Positions 1 to 8,024 of a stretch of DNA of 64,000 bases are shown here, in pieces. The stretch's first letter is position 1, and the number at the start of each line of letters is the position of its first letter. Location: NCBI GenBank assembly GCA_964575845.1, contig CAZNSX010000010.1, forward strand, positions 1 through 64,000, written 5' to 3'. The translations under genes were made by a program, and so were the position numbers. The notes under the pieces were generated by a model. It saw only the letters and a list, made by a program, of their open reading frames with translations, did no database searches and was not told the origin of the DNA. The DNA comes from CAZNSX01 sp964575845 (lineage in GTDB: Bacteria > UBA8248 > CAZNSX01).

Positions 1-341
<341 letters not shown>

Positions 342-417
342 TAAAGGAATTATAGGTCTCTGGGTCTAGCCTCCTGAGGTGACTGCCCGAGCGCCTCTAT
401 TCAGTTGAAGAAAGATT

Positions 418-537
<120 letters not shown>

Positions 538-548
538 TAAGATTTTAT

Positions 549-593
549 AACCCTCTGGCTCCTGGTCTGATGGTGGGCCGGAGGGTTTTTTTA
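549..593 (+). terminator. Intrinsic terminator of the rRNA operon
   Basis: The stem CCCTCTGGC (551-559) pairs with GCCGGAGGG (577-585) with one G-U wobble. A 17-base loop lies between them, and a run of seven T follows at 586-592. It lies 12 bases after the 5S gene and so ends the rRNA transcript. Confidence 0.9.
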
Positions 594-865
594 TGTTAAG
601 CCCAATTTCCTGCGAAGCCCCTCTCGATGACTTTTTCTTAAGACTTCTTCCTCATCCGCAAACAAAGCCTTCAGGCCCAGGCCATTCTCCCCGAGGGCGA
701 AAAAGCCTTCCCCTGGGCGGAGTGCCGGTGATATATTGGTATGATTATTGTATTGGAAGAATAAGGTCAAGGTTGGCGGAAAGCGGCGAGGGATCCCTTC
801 ATCCTGTTCTTTACTCCAGGCAGCGGAGCACTTCATCGACTGAGAAGAACTAACGGGTAAGCTTG
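594..865. other. Intergenic stretch, no gene seen
   Basis: Open frames exist here on both strands, but none has a ribosome-binding site, a protein-like composition or a family pattern. An AT-rich patch at about 730-770 could hold the promoter of the following gene; I could not fit a convincing -35/-10 pair. Confidence 0.5.
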
Positions 866-1177
866 ATGAATTTCCGCCGCGGCCAGAGGCGTACGGAAGA
901 ACGTCGTCAGAATGATAGACGAAGAGGAGAGCGCCGCAAAGAAGGAAGGCGTAAAGCAGAGAGGCGTCAGGGGGGCGCGGAAACCACCCTAAATTACGCC
1001 GAGCGCCGCACGGCGGAACGCCGCCAGATGGATAGAAGGTTCAAGGACCGGCGAAAAGAGGAGAGAAGGCATAGGGAGCGCAGAAGGGTCGACCGGCGGG
1101 GGGCGCAATCTATTCTCACGGACCAGATGACCGAAGAGGAAAAGGCTTTTCTCCGAGGACTCTTCTCGGAAAAATAG
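866..1177 (+). CDS. Arginine-rich small protein of unknown function
   Basis: This encodes about 103 residues and I do not recognise its function. Most of it is a repeating basic pattern in which pairs of arginines recur every four to seven residues (units such as AERRQ, DRRRGERR, ERRHRERR). This should give a highly charged helix able to bind nucleic acid or ribosomal RNA; that is inference from composition. The last 20 residues are different and acidic (TEEEKAFLRGLF), like a short folded or docking tail. I chose the ATG at 866 over a TTG directly in front of it; no strong ribosome-binding site is visible. It is the first protein gene after the rRNA operon. The next reading frame downstream lies in the same phase. 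Confidence 0.6.
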   Translation: MNFRRGQRRTEERRQNDRRRGERRKEGRRKAERRQGGAETTLNYAERRTAERRQMDRRFKDRRKEERRHRERRRVDRRGAQSILTDQMTEEEKAFLRGLFSEK

Positions 1178-1324
1178 CAAGAGGGTCCGCCGTCCCTCCT
1201 TTATCCCAAGAAGCGAACCATTGTCGAAAGGGAAAGAGAGAGACTTTTTGAAGAGCGCTTCGACCCCGAGGAGAGCACAAAGGAGCTTTTCAACCCAAGG
1301 GCCCTCAGACGGCCGCTCGGGCTC

Positions 1325-1612
1325 ATGAACATGGAGGCAGAGGAATTTTTGGAGCCGGAAGGCCCCTTACCAGAAATAGAAGAGTATCTTGCTTGCTCCC
1401 GGAAGCTGGGCGTCGGAACGCGTCCCTTTCTCCTTCTGGAGCAGCGGGGTTGCCCTGAGGCGGAAATTCTGATGACGGAGAGAAAGCCCGCCGGGCAACC
1501 CGGGGTTCTCATCGATTTCTCATTCTTCTCACCTGAAGGGCTCCTAGGAGAAAGGCGCGGGCTTGAGAAAAGTCCCGCCGCGCTTGAGGGGAGGGATTTC
1601 ACGCATGAGTGA
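1325..1612 (+). CDS. Hypothetical acidic protein, start uncertain
   Basis: This is an unrecognised protein of about 95 residues, acidic at its start, with no membrane segment or motif known to me. The ATG at 1325 is the first canonical start after the TAG at 1175-1177. However, the frame is open through the whole interval, and the 49 upstream codons read like protein: charged, with ERERERLFEERF followed by DPEESTKELFNPRALRR. A longer product from a non-canonical start is possible, for example ATT at 1220, or a lost start codon. Its TGA stop overlaps the start of the next gene by eight bases, so the two are probably translationally coupled. Confidence 0.45.
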   Translation: MNMEAEEFLEPEGPLPEIEEYLACSRKLGVGTRPFLLLEQRGCPEAEILMTERKPAGQPGVLIDFSFFSPEGLLGERRGLEKSPAALEGRDFTHE

Positions 1613-2972
1613 GGCTGAGAGCCGCCGCAGGAAGGTATCTGAGGAGCTGAGGAACCGGCTCTGCAGGAAGGAGAAAAGCCGGGCCGCAATAAATAAAGAT
1701 ATCTCTCAGCTCAGGGCTCTCGAGAAAGAGCTTGAGAGGCGCCTCGGGGAGCTGGACAGGAAGCGGGAGGAGCTGGAGAAGCGCTGCAACAAGGAGCAAA
1801 CAGAGCGAGAGGCTCTTCTCGGACGAAAGACTCTCCTCGAGAGAGAACTCTCTGAGCTTGAGGGAAAGCTCAGGGGCCTCGGGCAAGCGGAGGGCCTTTA
1901 CCGAGAGGGATTGAAGGCCCTCCGGCAGCAAGAAGAGGGAATCCTGGGAGAGTACGAAACAAGCCTCAAGATACTGCTCAAGGAGAGAGAGACTGCGCCG
2001 CCGGAGGCCGAGCCTCAGCGCCGGGAGCCTCCTCCGAAGGGGATACGGCCGGACCCCGTAAGGGAGGCTCCGGAGGCCCATCTCCCTGGTGCTGAGCCGA
2101 CCCCGGGGCCTCCGACCGGGTTCAAAGCTCTCCAGGTAAGGGCTCCCAAGGGCGAGCTCTGCGCCGCCTTCCTGGAGGGAGCGCAGGGCCTTGTGGTCAT
2201 GGAAGCCGAGGCCTACCTAAATTTTCTCCGCCGTAGCCTCCACCACATGAATACCCTCTACAAGAGGTATCTTTCGCTCAGGCTTGAGAGCCCCCAGGGG
2301 GCCTCGGAGGCCACCAAGCGGGAGTTTGAGGATATTGACCGGACAAAAGGGTTCCTCTTGGCACTCACCAATGCCGTGTGCGCAGGAAGGCTTGAGGCCG
2401 TGAGGGGGGCCGAAGGCGCGAGGGTCACCTCTACCCTATCTCGCAGTGAAGGGCCTTTTGAGGTGGAGGCCGGCACCGCCCAGGTGGTTAACGCGAGGGT
2501 GCTTGATTTCTTGGGAAAACTTCTTGAAAAGGACGTGGAGAGCTTTTTCAAGGACGAGGGCCCATACCATGAGATCTGTGACTACCTGAATGCCTGCCAG
2601 AATTTTATGGAGGAGCTGGGAAAGGAAAGAAGGGCAAAGGCTCTCTTCAAGCAGCTCAGGCGCGAGGCTCCTCGGCGCACGCCTGAGCCGCAGCGGGCCC
2701 CGGATAAGTCCGCTCTCTCTGGCCTCATCCCCCGAGAGATCAACGAGCATGAGGAAGTCATGGACCTGGGTCAGCTGAGCCTTGAGCCACGGGACAAGGC
2801 TTCGATCCTCTCTCAGGAGGAACGCGCGCTTGAGCTATCGGATACCGAGTTACACAAACGCCGACCATTTGACCTGAATGAGGCGGAGGCAAGCCTCGCG
2901 GTTGAAGCGCCGGCGATTAACCCCGAGGGAAATGGGGGGGCAGTTCCGGGAGATGGGCATCTCGCGGAATGA
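1605..2972 (+). CDS. Long coiled-coil protein of unknown function
   Basis: This encodes a protein of 455 residues with no recognised family. Residues about 5-130 form a heptad-rich coiled coil, full of Glu, Lys, Arg and Leu with almost no Pro. A Pro-rich linker follows (about 135-180). A mostly helical domain (about 180-345) comes next, then a second disordered, Pro/Glu-rich tail. The ATG at 1605 is preceded by GGGAGGG at a good distance; an in-frame start 14 codons upstream is less likely. No signal peptide or membrane segment is present, so it is probably cytoplasmic. It overlaps the preceding gene and likely shares its transcript. A scaffolding or secretion-chaperone-like role is possible but not shown. 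Confidence 0.65.
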   Translation: MSEAESRRRKVSEELRNRLCRKEKSRAAINKDISQLRALEKELERRLGELDRKREELEKRCNKEQTEREALLGRKTLLERELSELEGKLRGLGQAEGLYREGLKALRQQEEGILGEYETSLKILLKERETAPPEAEPQRREPPPKGIRPDPVREAPEAHLPGAEPTPGPPTGFKALQVRAPKGELCAAFLEGAQGLVVMEAEAYLNFLRRSLHHMNTLYKRYLSLRLESPQGASEATKREFEDIDRTKGFLLALTNAVCAGRLEAVRGAEGARVTSTLSRSEGPFEVEAGTAQVVNARVLDFLGKLLEKDVESFFKDEGPYHEICDYLNACQNFMEELGKERRAKALFKQLRREAPRRTPEPQRAPDKSALSGLIPREINEHEEVMDLGQLSLEPRDKASILSQEERALELSDTELHKRRPFDLNEAEASLAVEAPAINPEGNGGAVPGDGHLAE

Positions 2973-3161
2973 ATGAACCTGGGGTAGGGGAGGCTTTGAA
3001 CTTCATACCCGTGAACGCCAGCGCAGCTATGGGCGCCCCTTTAAGGCGAAAAAGCTCCCGGCCGGTTCAGCGGGATTAACATCGAGTTTCCTCTATTGCT
3101 GAAAGCGGGCCACCGCGTCCTTTATAGGTTTCTTTGAAAGGGCCATGGGCGTGAGGGCCCC

Positions 3162-4397
3162 TCAGACCATGAGCTCCTCACAATAGGGGGCGCGGGACAT
3201 GACGTGGGGTCCCTCATGGGTGATGAGAACCATGTCCTCAAGCCTCACCCCCCCTCCTCCCCTTATGCCGGGGAGCCAAATCAAAGGCTCCACGGCAAAG
3301 ACCATTCCGGGCTCAAGGGTCACCTCACCCGCTCCCGGCATCACTTCACCGATATAGGGCGGCTCATTTGAGCTTATTCCGATCCCGTGGCCGATGAAGA
3401 GCCGGATGAAGTTCTTTTCGAGCCCCCTTTTGGCCGCCGCTCCGATGAAGGCTTTCGTGGCCTGGCGATTTGTGTTGCCCGGCTGCATCGCCTCGATCCC
3501 CGCCTGGAGGACCTCGTTAACCGCGGTGTAGACTCGTTTTTGCTCCTCGGAGGCCCTGCCGCCGCAAATGGTCGCCCTTCCCACATCTCCGAAGTAGCCG
3601 TTCCACATTGCACCGATGTCGATGAAGACGATGTCGCCGTTGCGGATGAGCTTATCGGTTGGAAAGCGTGTGGGGGGGCTCATGTGCTCTCCCGAGGCCA
3701 CGAAGGGGGAGGCCAGATGGGCAAACTCGCCCCCCAGCCTGAAAAGGGTCGCCATCGCCTCGGCCGCCACCTCATACTCCCGCACCCCCGCCCTGACTGC
3801 ATCAAGGGCCGTCTGGACCACCGCATCGGCGATGGCCGTCGCCTCCTGGAGGCACTTGACCTCATCGGGGAGCTTTCGGATTCTCGACCAGTACATGAAG
3901 CTTTCTCCGTCCACAAATTCCGCGTGCGGCAGGTAGCGCTCATACATCTGGCGCTGGGTAAAGGTGTGAGCATCGAGCCCGACCCTCCCCCTCGCCACGC
4001 CAAACTTCTCCATGTAGCGCACGAGCTCGTTTTTCACGATATTCTCGACAAGTTCCGGCTCTTCCATGATGGGAATGGGCACCAGGTGCTCTATCCACGG
4101 CATGGCCTCGGGTATGCGCGCGGCTTCGGCACTTGAGGCAAAAAGGACGGGGCTTTCCTCTTGGGTGAGAAGCACCCCGAACTGGGTGGAAGAGCGGTAG
4201 GCGAGCATAATCGCCCGGAGGCTCGTGAGGTAGCGCACGTTCTCATCCTTCCAGAGGATTAGGGCGTCAATATCCTTCTCGTGCATGGCCCATTGGGTCT
4301 TCTTCACCCTCTCGCTCCTCAGGCGGGCGAAATCTATCCTCTCTTCCCAATCGACCTGAAAACTCCCCCTGGCGAAAAGCTGATAATCCCTCATCAC
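3162..4397 (-). CDS. M24-family metallopeptidase (Xaa-Pro dipeptidase-like)
   Basis: This 411-residue protein has a creatinase-type N-terminal domain and a C-terminal pita-bread catalytic domain. The five metal ligands of the M24 family are in place: Asp in FIDIGA (about 260), Asp in YFGDVGR (about 270), His in IGHGIG (about 340), Glu in FAVEPL (about 372) and Glu in VRLEDM (about 387). Such enzymes cleave Xaa-Pro dipeptides; close relatives include creatinase and ectoine hydrolases, so the substrate is not certain. There is no signal peptide, so it is cytoplasmic. It is transcribed away from the amidohydrolase gene at 4532. Confidence 0.88.
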   Translation of the reverse strand: MMRDYQLFARGSFQVDWEERIDFARLRSERVKKTQWAMHEKDIDALILWKDENVRYLTSLRAIMLAYRSSTQFGVLLTQEESPVLFASSAEAARIPEAMPWIEHLVPIPIMEEPELVENIVKNELVRYMEKFGVARGRVGLDAHTFTQRQMYERYLPHAEFVDGESFMYWSRIRKLPDEVKCLQEATAIADAVVQTALDAVRAGVREYEVAAEAMATLFRLGGEFAHLASPFVASGEHMSPPTRFPTDKLIRNGDIVFIDIGAMWNGYFGDVGRATICGGRASEEQKRVYTAVNEVLQAGIEAMQPGNTNRQATKAFIGAAAKRGLEKNFIRLFIGHGIGISSNEPPYIGEVMPGAGEVTLEPGMVFAVEPLIWLPGIRGGGGVRLEDMVLITHEGPHVMSRAPYCEELMV

Positions 4398-4490
4398 CCT
4401 TCCTCGCGGCTCGGGGGGCCCCTGAAGGCCCGCATGGTTGACAGTCTAATCTTCGGGTGTTAGAAGAAAATCGGGTGCATTAAAATCACA

Positions 4491-4499
4491 ATTATAGCA
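4491..4499 (-). promoter_or_regulatory. Probable extended -10 promoter for the M24 peptidase
   Basis: On the minus strand the sequence reads TGCTATAAT, a perfect -10 box with the TG extension that can replace a good -35. It lies about 95 bases upstream of the peptidase start at 4397, in the divergent intergenic region. Confidence 0.45.
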
Positions 4500-4531
4500 G
4501 AATCTGTGGCCGGGCCTGAGGAGGCTCTATC

Positions 4532-5515
4532 GTGGCAATTGACATTCACTGCCATTTTTTCCCGAAGGGCTATCTCGAGCTCATCGACCGCGAGGGCCAG
4601 CCCTTCAACCTCACCCTTTGCAGAGACCGGGAGGGGAGGCTCAGGTGCAATATAAAGGGGCGGCTTCACCCGCCGCTTGAGCCCTTCTCCGAGCCGGAAT
4701 TGAGGCTGAAGGCCATGGAGGCCAAGGGCGTGCGGACCGAAGTGGTTTCTCTGTCCTCATGGCCCAATGTCTATTGGGCGGGGTCCCGGCTGGGGGCGGA
4801 GCTTTCCCGGGCGGTGAATGAAGGGTATCGGGATCTGGCTACGGCCTACCCCGGGCGCTTCGTGGGGATAGCTTCGGTGCCCCTGCAGGATGTGGGAGCC
4901 GCCGTAAAGGAGGCGGAGAGGGCCGTCGGGGAGTTCGGCCTTAAGGGGGTTATGGCCGGTACCAACATAAACGGTCGCTATCTTGACCATCCTGATTTCC
5001 TGCCCTTTCTGGAGGCGGTGGAGGCTCTGGGCGTCCCCCTTCTCATCCACCCCATACCGCATGCGGCCCGGGAGCTCACGGAGGAGTACTTCCTCTTTAA
5101 TCTCCTGGGCTATCCCCTGGAGTCCACGCTGGTCCTCTCCCGCCTCATCTTCTCGGGCTGCCTTGAGCGCTTTCCGGGGCTGCGCTTCATCTTGGTTCAC
5201 GGGGGGGGAATCTTTCCCTATCTCAGGGGGAGACTCGAGCGGGGCTATCAAGCGGTCGAAGACTGTCGCTCTGGGGGCTGCCGGCCTCCGGGAGAGTATA
5301 TCGAGCGCTTTTATTTCGACACGGTGGTATTCAGGCCCGAGATCCTCCGGTTTCTTGTGGAAACCGTGGGAAGAGAGCACGTGCTTCTGGGGTCTGACTT
5401 TCCCTACGATAGCCAAGACCCTGAGCCCTTGAAGACCCTGGAAGAGGCTGGGTTATCTGAGGAAGATCAAAGGCTTATCTCCGAGGAAAACGCTCGCTCG
5501 CTTCTAAAGCTCTGA
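4532..5515 (+). CDS. Amidohydrolase-2 family protein (ACMSD-like TIM barrel)
   Basis: This 327-residue metal-dependent hydrolase or decarboxylase belongs to the amidohydrolase-2 family. The HxH metal motif is at residues 6-8 (DIHCHFF). Further ligands are His in LLIHPIPH (about 172), His in LVHGGG (about 223) and Asp in LLGSDFPYD (about 289). Relatives include aminocarboxymuconate semialdehyde decarboxylase and 2-pyrone-4,6-dicarboxylate hydrolase, so the substrate cannot be read from sequence. The start is GTG with GAGGAGG about nine bases upstream, and it places the HxH motif at the usual distance from the N-terminus. It is a single gene, divergent from the M24 peptidase. Confidence 0.85.
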   Translation: MAIDIHCHFFPKGYLELIDREGQPFNLTLCRDREGRLRCNIKGRLHPPLEPFSEPELRLKAMEAKGVRTEVVSLSSWPNVYWAGSRLGAELSRAVNEGYRDLATAYPGRFVGIASVPLQDVGAAVKEAERAVGEFGLKGVMAGTNINGRYLDHPDFLPFLEAVEALGVPLLIHPIPHAARELTEEYFLFNLLGYPLESTLVLSRLIFSGCLERFPGLRFILVHGGGIFPYLRGRLERGYQAVEDCRSGGCRPPGEYIERFYFDTVVFRPEILRFLVETVGREHVLLGSDFPYDSQDPEPLKTLEEAGLSEEDQRLISEENARSLLKL

Positions 5516-5641
5516 GGGCCTGGTGGGCCCCATTCATGACTTTCTCGCCTGGAGGGCGCCGAGAGATTTTTCTCCCACAAACTGGGCCCAGTTTCCCCCT
5601 TTTTCGTTTGCAAAAATTATCGACTTTAGGACGGAAAAATC

Positions 5642-5670
5642 TTGACAAATTTGGTGAAGAATTTTAATCT
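5642..5670 (+). promoter_or_regulatory. Probable sigma-70 promoter of the cysE-cysK operon
   Basis: A perfect -35 TTGACA (5642-5647) is followed, after 17 bases, by TAATCT (5665-5670) as the -10 box. This would start transcription about 65 bases before cysE. I see no riboswitch or obvious CysB-type site in the leader. Confidence 0.55.
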
Positions 5671-5742
5671 TAAAGCTCTGTTCTTTCTAAATGATTCCGG
5701 TGGAAAATTTACCTTTTTCTCTTTTTGGGAGATGGGTCCACT

Positions 5743-6462
5743 ATGCTGAGCCTCATGAGGGAGGATATTCGCGCGGTCTACGACAGTGACCCGGCAGCAA
5801 GAAACTTCCTTGAGATTCTTCTCTGCTATCCCGGCCTCCATGCCCTCTGGCTTCACAGGATTGCGCACCGGCTTTACCAGAAGCGCTGGTTCACCCTGGC
5901 TCGTCTCATCTCCCACATCAACCGATGGCTCACGGGAATCGAGATCCATCCCGGAGCAAAGATCGGCCGCCGCGTCTTCATAGACCACGGGATGGGCATC
6001 GTCATCGGTGAGACGGCTGAGGTGGGAGACGACTGCCTTCTTTACAAGGGGGTGGTCCTTGGCGGCACCTCTCTGGAGAAGAAAAAGAGGCATCCCACCC
6101 TGGGGAAAAAAGTCGTGGTCGGGTCAAACGCGTGCATTCTGGGGGCCATCGAGATAGGCGATGGAGCCCGCATAGGTTCGGGCTCCGTGGTTGTAAGGTC
6201 CGTCTCCCCGGGCGCCACCGTGGTCGGCGTGCCCGGGAGAGAGGTGGAGAGGATAAGTGCGCAAGAGAGACGCGAGGGAACCTTCGAGCATGGGAATCTG
6301 CCCGATCCTTTGAGCGACATCGTCAAGATTCTCCTAGAGCTCCAAGATAAGCTCGACCGCCGCCTGAGGCTGGTGGAGTCCGAACTTGAGGGCCTGAGGT
6401 CACAAGTTGAAAGTCCGGAGGAAAAGGTCCTGCCCGAGGATAAGGGAGGCGGGGCCTCGTAA
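5743..6462 (+). CDS. cysE: Serine O-acetyltransferase
   Basis: This enzyme acetylates L-serine with acetyl-CoA, the first step of cysteine synthesis. The 239-residue protein has an N-terminal helical part (about 1-65) followed by a left-handed beta-helix of hexapeptide repeats. The active-site pattern FIDHGMGIVIGETAEVGD and the turn GVVLGGTSLEKKKRHP match short-form CysE proteins. The tail after residue 190 is charged and probably helical. The ATG at 5743 has GGGAG ten bases upstream; an upstream in-frame TTG lacks a ribosome-binding site. cysK follows after about 42 bases, so the two enzymes for consecutive steps share an operon and may form the cysteine synthase complex. Confidence 0.93.
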   Translation: MLSLMREDIRAVYDSDPAARNFLEILLCYPGLHALWLHRIAHRLYQKRWFTLARLISHINRWLTGIEIHPGAKIGRRVFIDHGMGIVIGETAEVGDDCLLYKGVVLGGTSLEKKKRHPTLGKKVVVGSNACILGAIEIGDGARIGSGSVVVRSVSPGATVVGVPGREVERISAQERREGTFEHGNLPDPLSDIVKILLELQDKLDRRLRLVESELEGLRSQVESPEEKVLPEDKGGGAS

Positions 6463-6504
6463 CCATTACCTTAAACCCGCGAGGGATAAACTGAGGGAGG
6501 AGCC

Positions 6505-7452
6505 ATGGGAAGGATATTCGAGGACATTACTCAGACAATCGGAAATACACCACTGGTTCGGGTTAACCGCATGGCAAGCCATACCAAGGCCGAGGTGCTC
6601 GTGAAGCTAGAGGCCTTCAACCCCCTGGGAAGCGTCAAGGACAGAATCGGCGTGAGCATGATAGAGGCGGCCGAGCGGGAAGGCAAAATAGGGCCGGATA
6701 CCATCCTTATCGAGCCCACCTCGGGAAACACGGGCATCGCCCTCGCCTTCGTGGCCGCGGCCAAGGGCTACCGTCTAATCCTCACCATGCCCGAAACTAT
6801 GAGCGTCGAGCGGCGCACCCTCTTGAGGCTGCTCGGGGCGGAGCTGGTGCTCACACCCGGAGGGGAGGGCATGGCGGGCGCCATTCGCAAGGCCGATGAA
6901 ATTGCCAAGGGGTTCCCCAACTCCTTCGTCCCCCAGCAGTTTCAAAATCCCGCCAACCCCGAGATCCACAGGAGGACCACCGCCGAGGAAATCTGGCGCG
7001 ATACCGACGGCCGGGCCGATATCTTGGTCTCAGGGGTGGGCACGGGCGGCACCATAACGGGTGTCGCCGAAGTGATAAAGCCGCGCAAGGCCAGCTTCAT
7101 TGCCATTGCCGTGGAGCCCAAGGACTCTCCCGTCCTTTCCGGAGGCTCCCCGGGCCCACACAAGATTCAGGGCATCGGGGCCGGCTTCAAGCCCGACGTG
7201 CTGAACATGGACCTGGTGGATGAAGTCATCCAGGTCTCTAACGAGGACGCCTTCGCCGCCGCCCAGAGGCTGGCCAGGGAGGAGGGCATTCTCTGCGGCA
7301 TCTCCTCGGGAGCGGCGATGTGGGCGGGTCTTCGGGTGGCCGAGCGGCCCACGAGTAAGGGGAAGCTCATAGTCGTAGTCCTTCCCGACACGGGCGAGCG
7401 CTACCTCAGCACGGCCCTCGCAGAGGCGCCCTCCCCGGAGGTGAGCATCTAG
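6505..7452 (+). CDS. cysK: Cysteine synthase A (O-acetylserine sulfhydrylase)
   Basis: This PLP enzyme of 315 residues makes cysteine from O-acetylserine and sulfide. The PLP-binding lysine is Lys45 in PLGSVKDR. The substrate loop TSGNTG is at 72-77, the phosphate-binding GVGTGGT is at about 178-184, and the C-terminal SSGAA motif is present. The start ATG follows GGAGGAG. It completes the pathway begun by cysE. Its last 69 codons are duplicated downstream as part of a perfect 308-bp tandem repeat; this copy is the full-length one. Confidence 0.95.
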   Translation: MGRIFEDITQTIGNTPLVRVNRMASHTKAEVLVKLEAFNPLGSVKDRIGVSMIEAAEREGKIGPDTILIEPTSGNTGIALAFVAAAKGYRLILTMPETMSVERRTLLRLLGAELVLTPGGEGMAGAIRKADEIAKGFPNSFVPQQFQNPANPEIHRRTTAEEIWRDTDGRADILVSGVGTGGTITGVAEVIKPRKASFIAIAVEPKDSPVLSGGSPGPHKIQGIGAGFKPDVLNMDLVDEVIQVSNEDAFAAAQRLAREEGILCGISSGAAMWAGLRVAERPTSKGKLIVVVLPDTGERYLSTALAEAPSPEVSI

Positions 7453-7858
7453 CCCAAATGAGCGAAGGATCAGCCATCGAAGAGAGGCGATGTTATTGGG
7501 GGACCGGTCTGTTTCATCGTCCATGAAGCACTTCATCACACCGAGTTGTGGAGGACGCCTTCGCCGCCGCCCAGAGGCTGGCCAGGGAGGAGGGCATTCT
7601 CTGCGGCATCTCCTCGGGAGCGGCGATGTGGGCGGGTCTTCGGGTGGCCGAGCGGCCCACGAGTAAGGGGAAGCTCATAGTCGTAGTCCTTCCCGACACG
7701 GGCGAGCGCTACCTCAGCACGGCCCTCGCAGAGGCGCCCTCCCCGGAGGTGAGCATCTAGCCCAAATGAGCGAAGGATCAGCCATCGAAGAGAGGCGATG
7801 TTATTGGGGGACCGGTCTGTTTCATCGTCCATGAAGCACTTCATCACACCGAGTTGTG
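7243..7858. repeat. Perfect 308-bp tandem duplication of the cysK 3' end
   Basis: Unit 1 (7243-7550) and unit 2 (7551-7858) are identical by eye over all 308 bases. Each unit holds the last 69 codons of cysK, its stop codon and about 98 bases of downstream sequence ending in GAGTTGTG. Only unit 1 is joined to the body of cysK. Perfect identity means either a very recent duplication or an assembly error. Confidence 0.9.
7551..7760 (+). pseudogene. Duplicated 3' fragment of cysK
   Basis: This is the second copy of the final 69 codons of cysK plus its stop, without the catalytic lysine or most of the PLP-binding domain. A chance GTG at 7548 keeps the frame open, but no ribosome-binding site precedes it. 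It is a by-product of the tandem duplication, not a functional gene. Confidence 0.85.
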
Positions 7859-7860
7859 AA

Positions 7861-7959
7861 GGAAGAGGTCTTACCGGTCTCCCCATCAGCCTGGCGATGG
7901 CCTATATCCCTGAGCTGAATAAGGAGTCCTGGAGGATTCCCCTTGGCAACGCTGGCTGA
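7861..7959 (+). pseudogene. Possible residual coding fragment
   Basis: Directly after the duplication one frame reads about 32 residues ending in a TGA. It contains LPISLAMAYIPELNKESW, which looks like real protein rather than random translation. There is no start codon with a ribosome-binding site and I recognise no family. It may be the tail of a gene lost when the duplication or the neighbouring AT-richer gene arrived. Confidence 0.25.
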
Positions 7960-8024
7960 GCAACTTCAGTTTGACTTCACCGCCTTTCACCAGAAGCCAG
8001 AGCAGAGCTCAGGGATCTTGATTC

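Noticed and set aside
342..417. tRNA gene in the 23S-5S spacer
   Set aside because: No cloverleaf or TTC-arm sequence; I found no tRNA gene anywhere in the window.
593..853. Frames on both strands after the rRNA terminator
   Set aside because: No start signals; the translations are Pro/Ser/Gly-rich and unlike protein.
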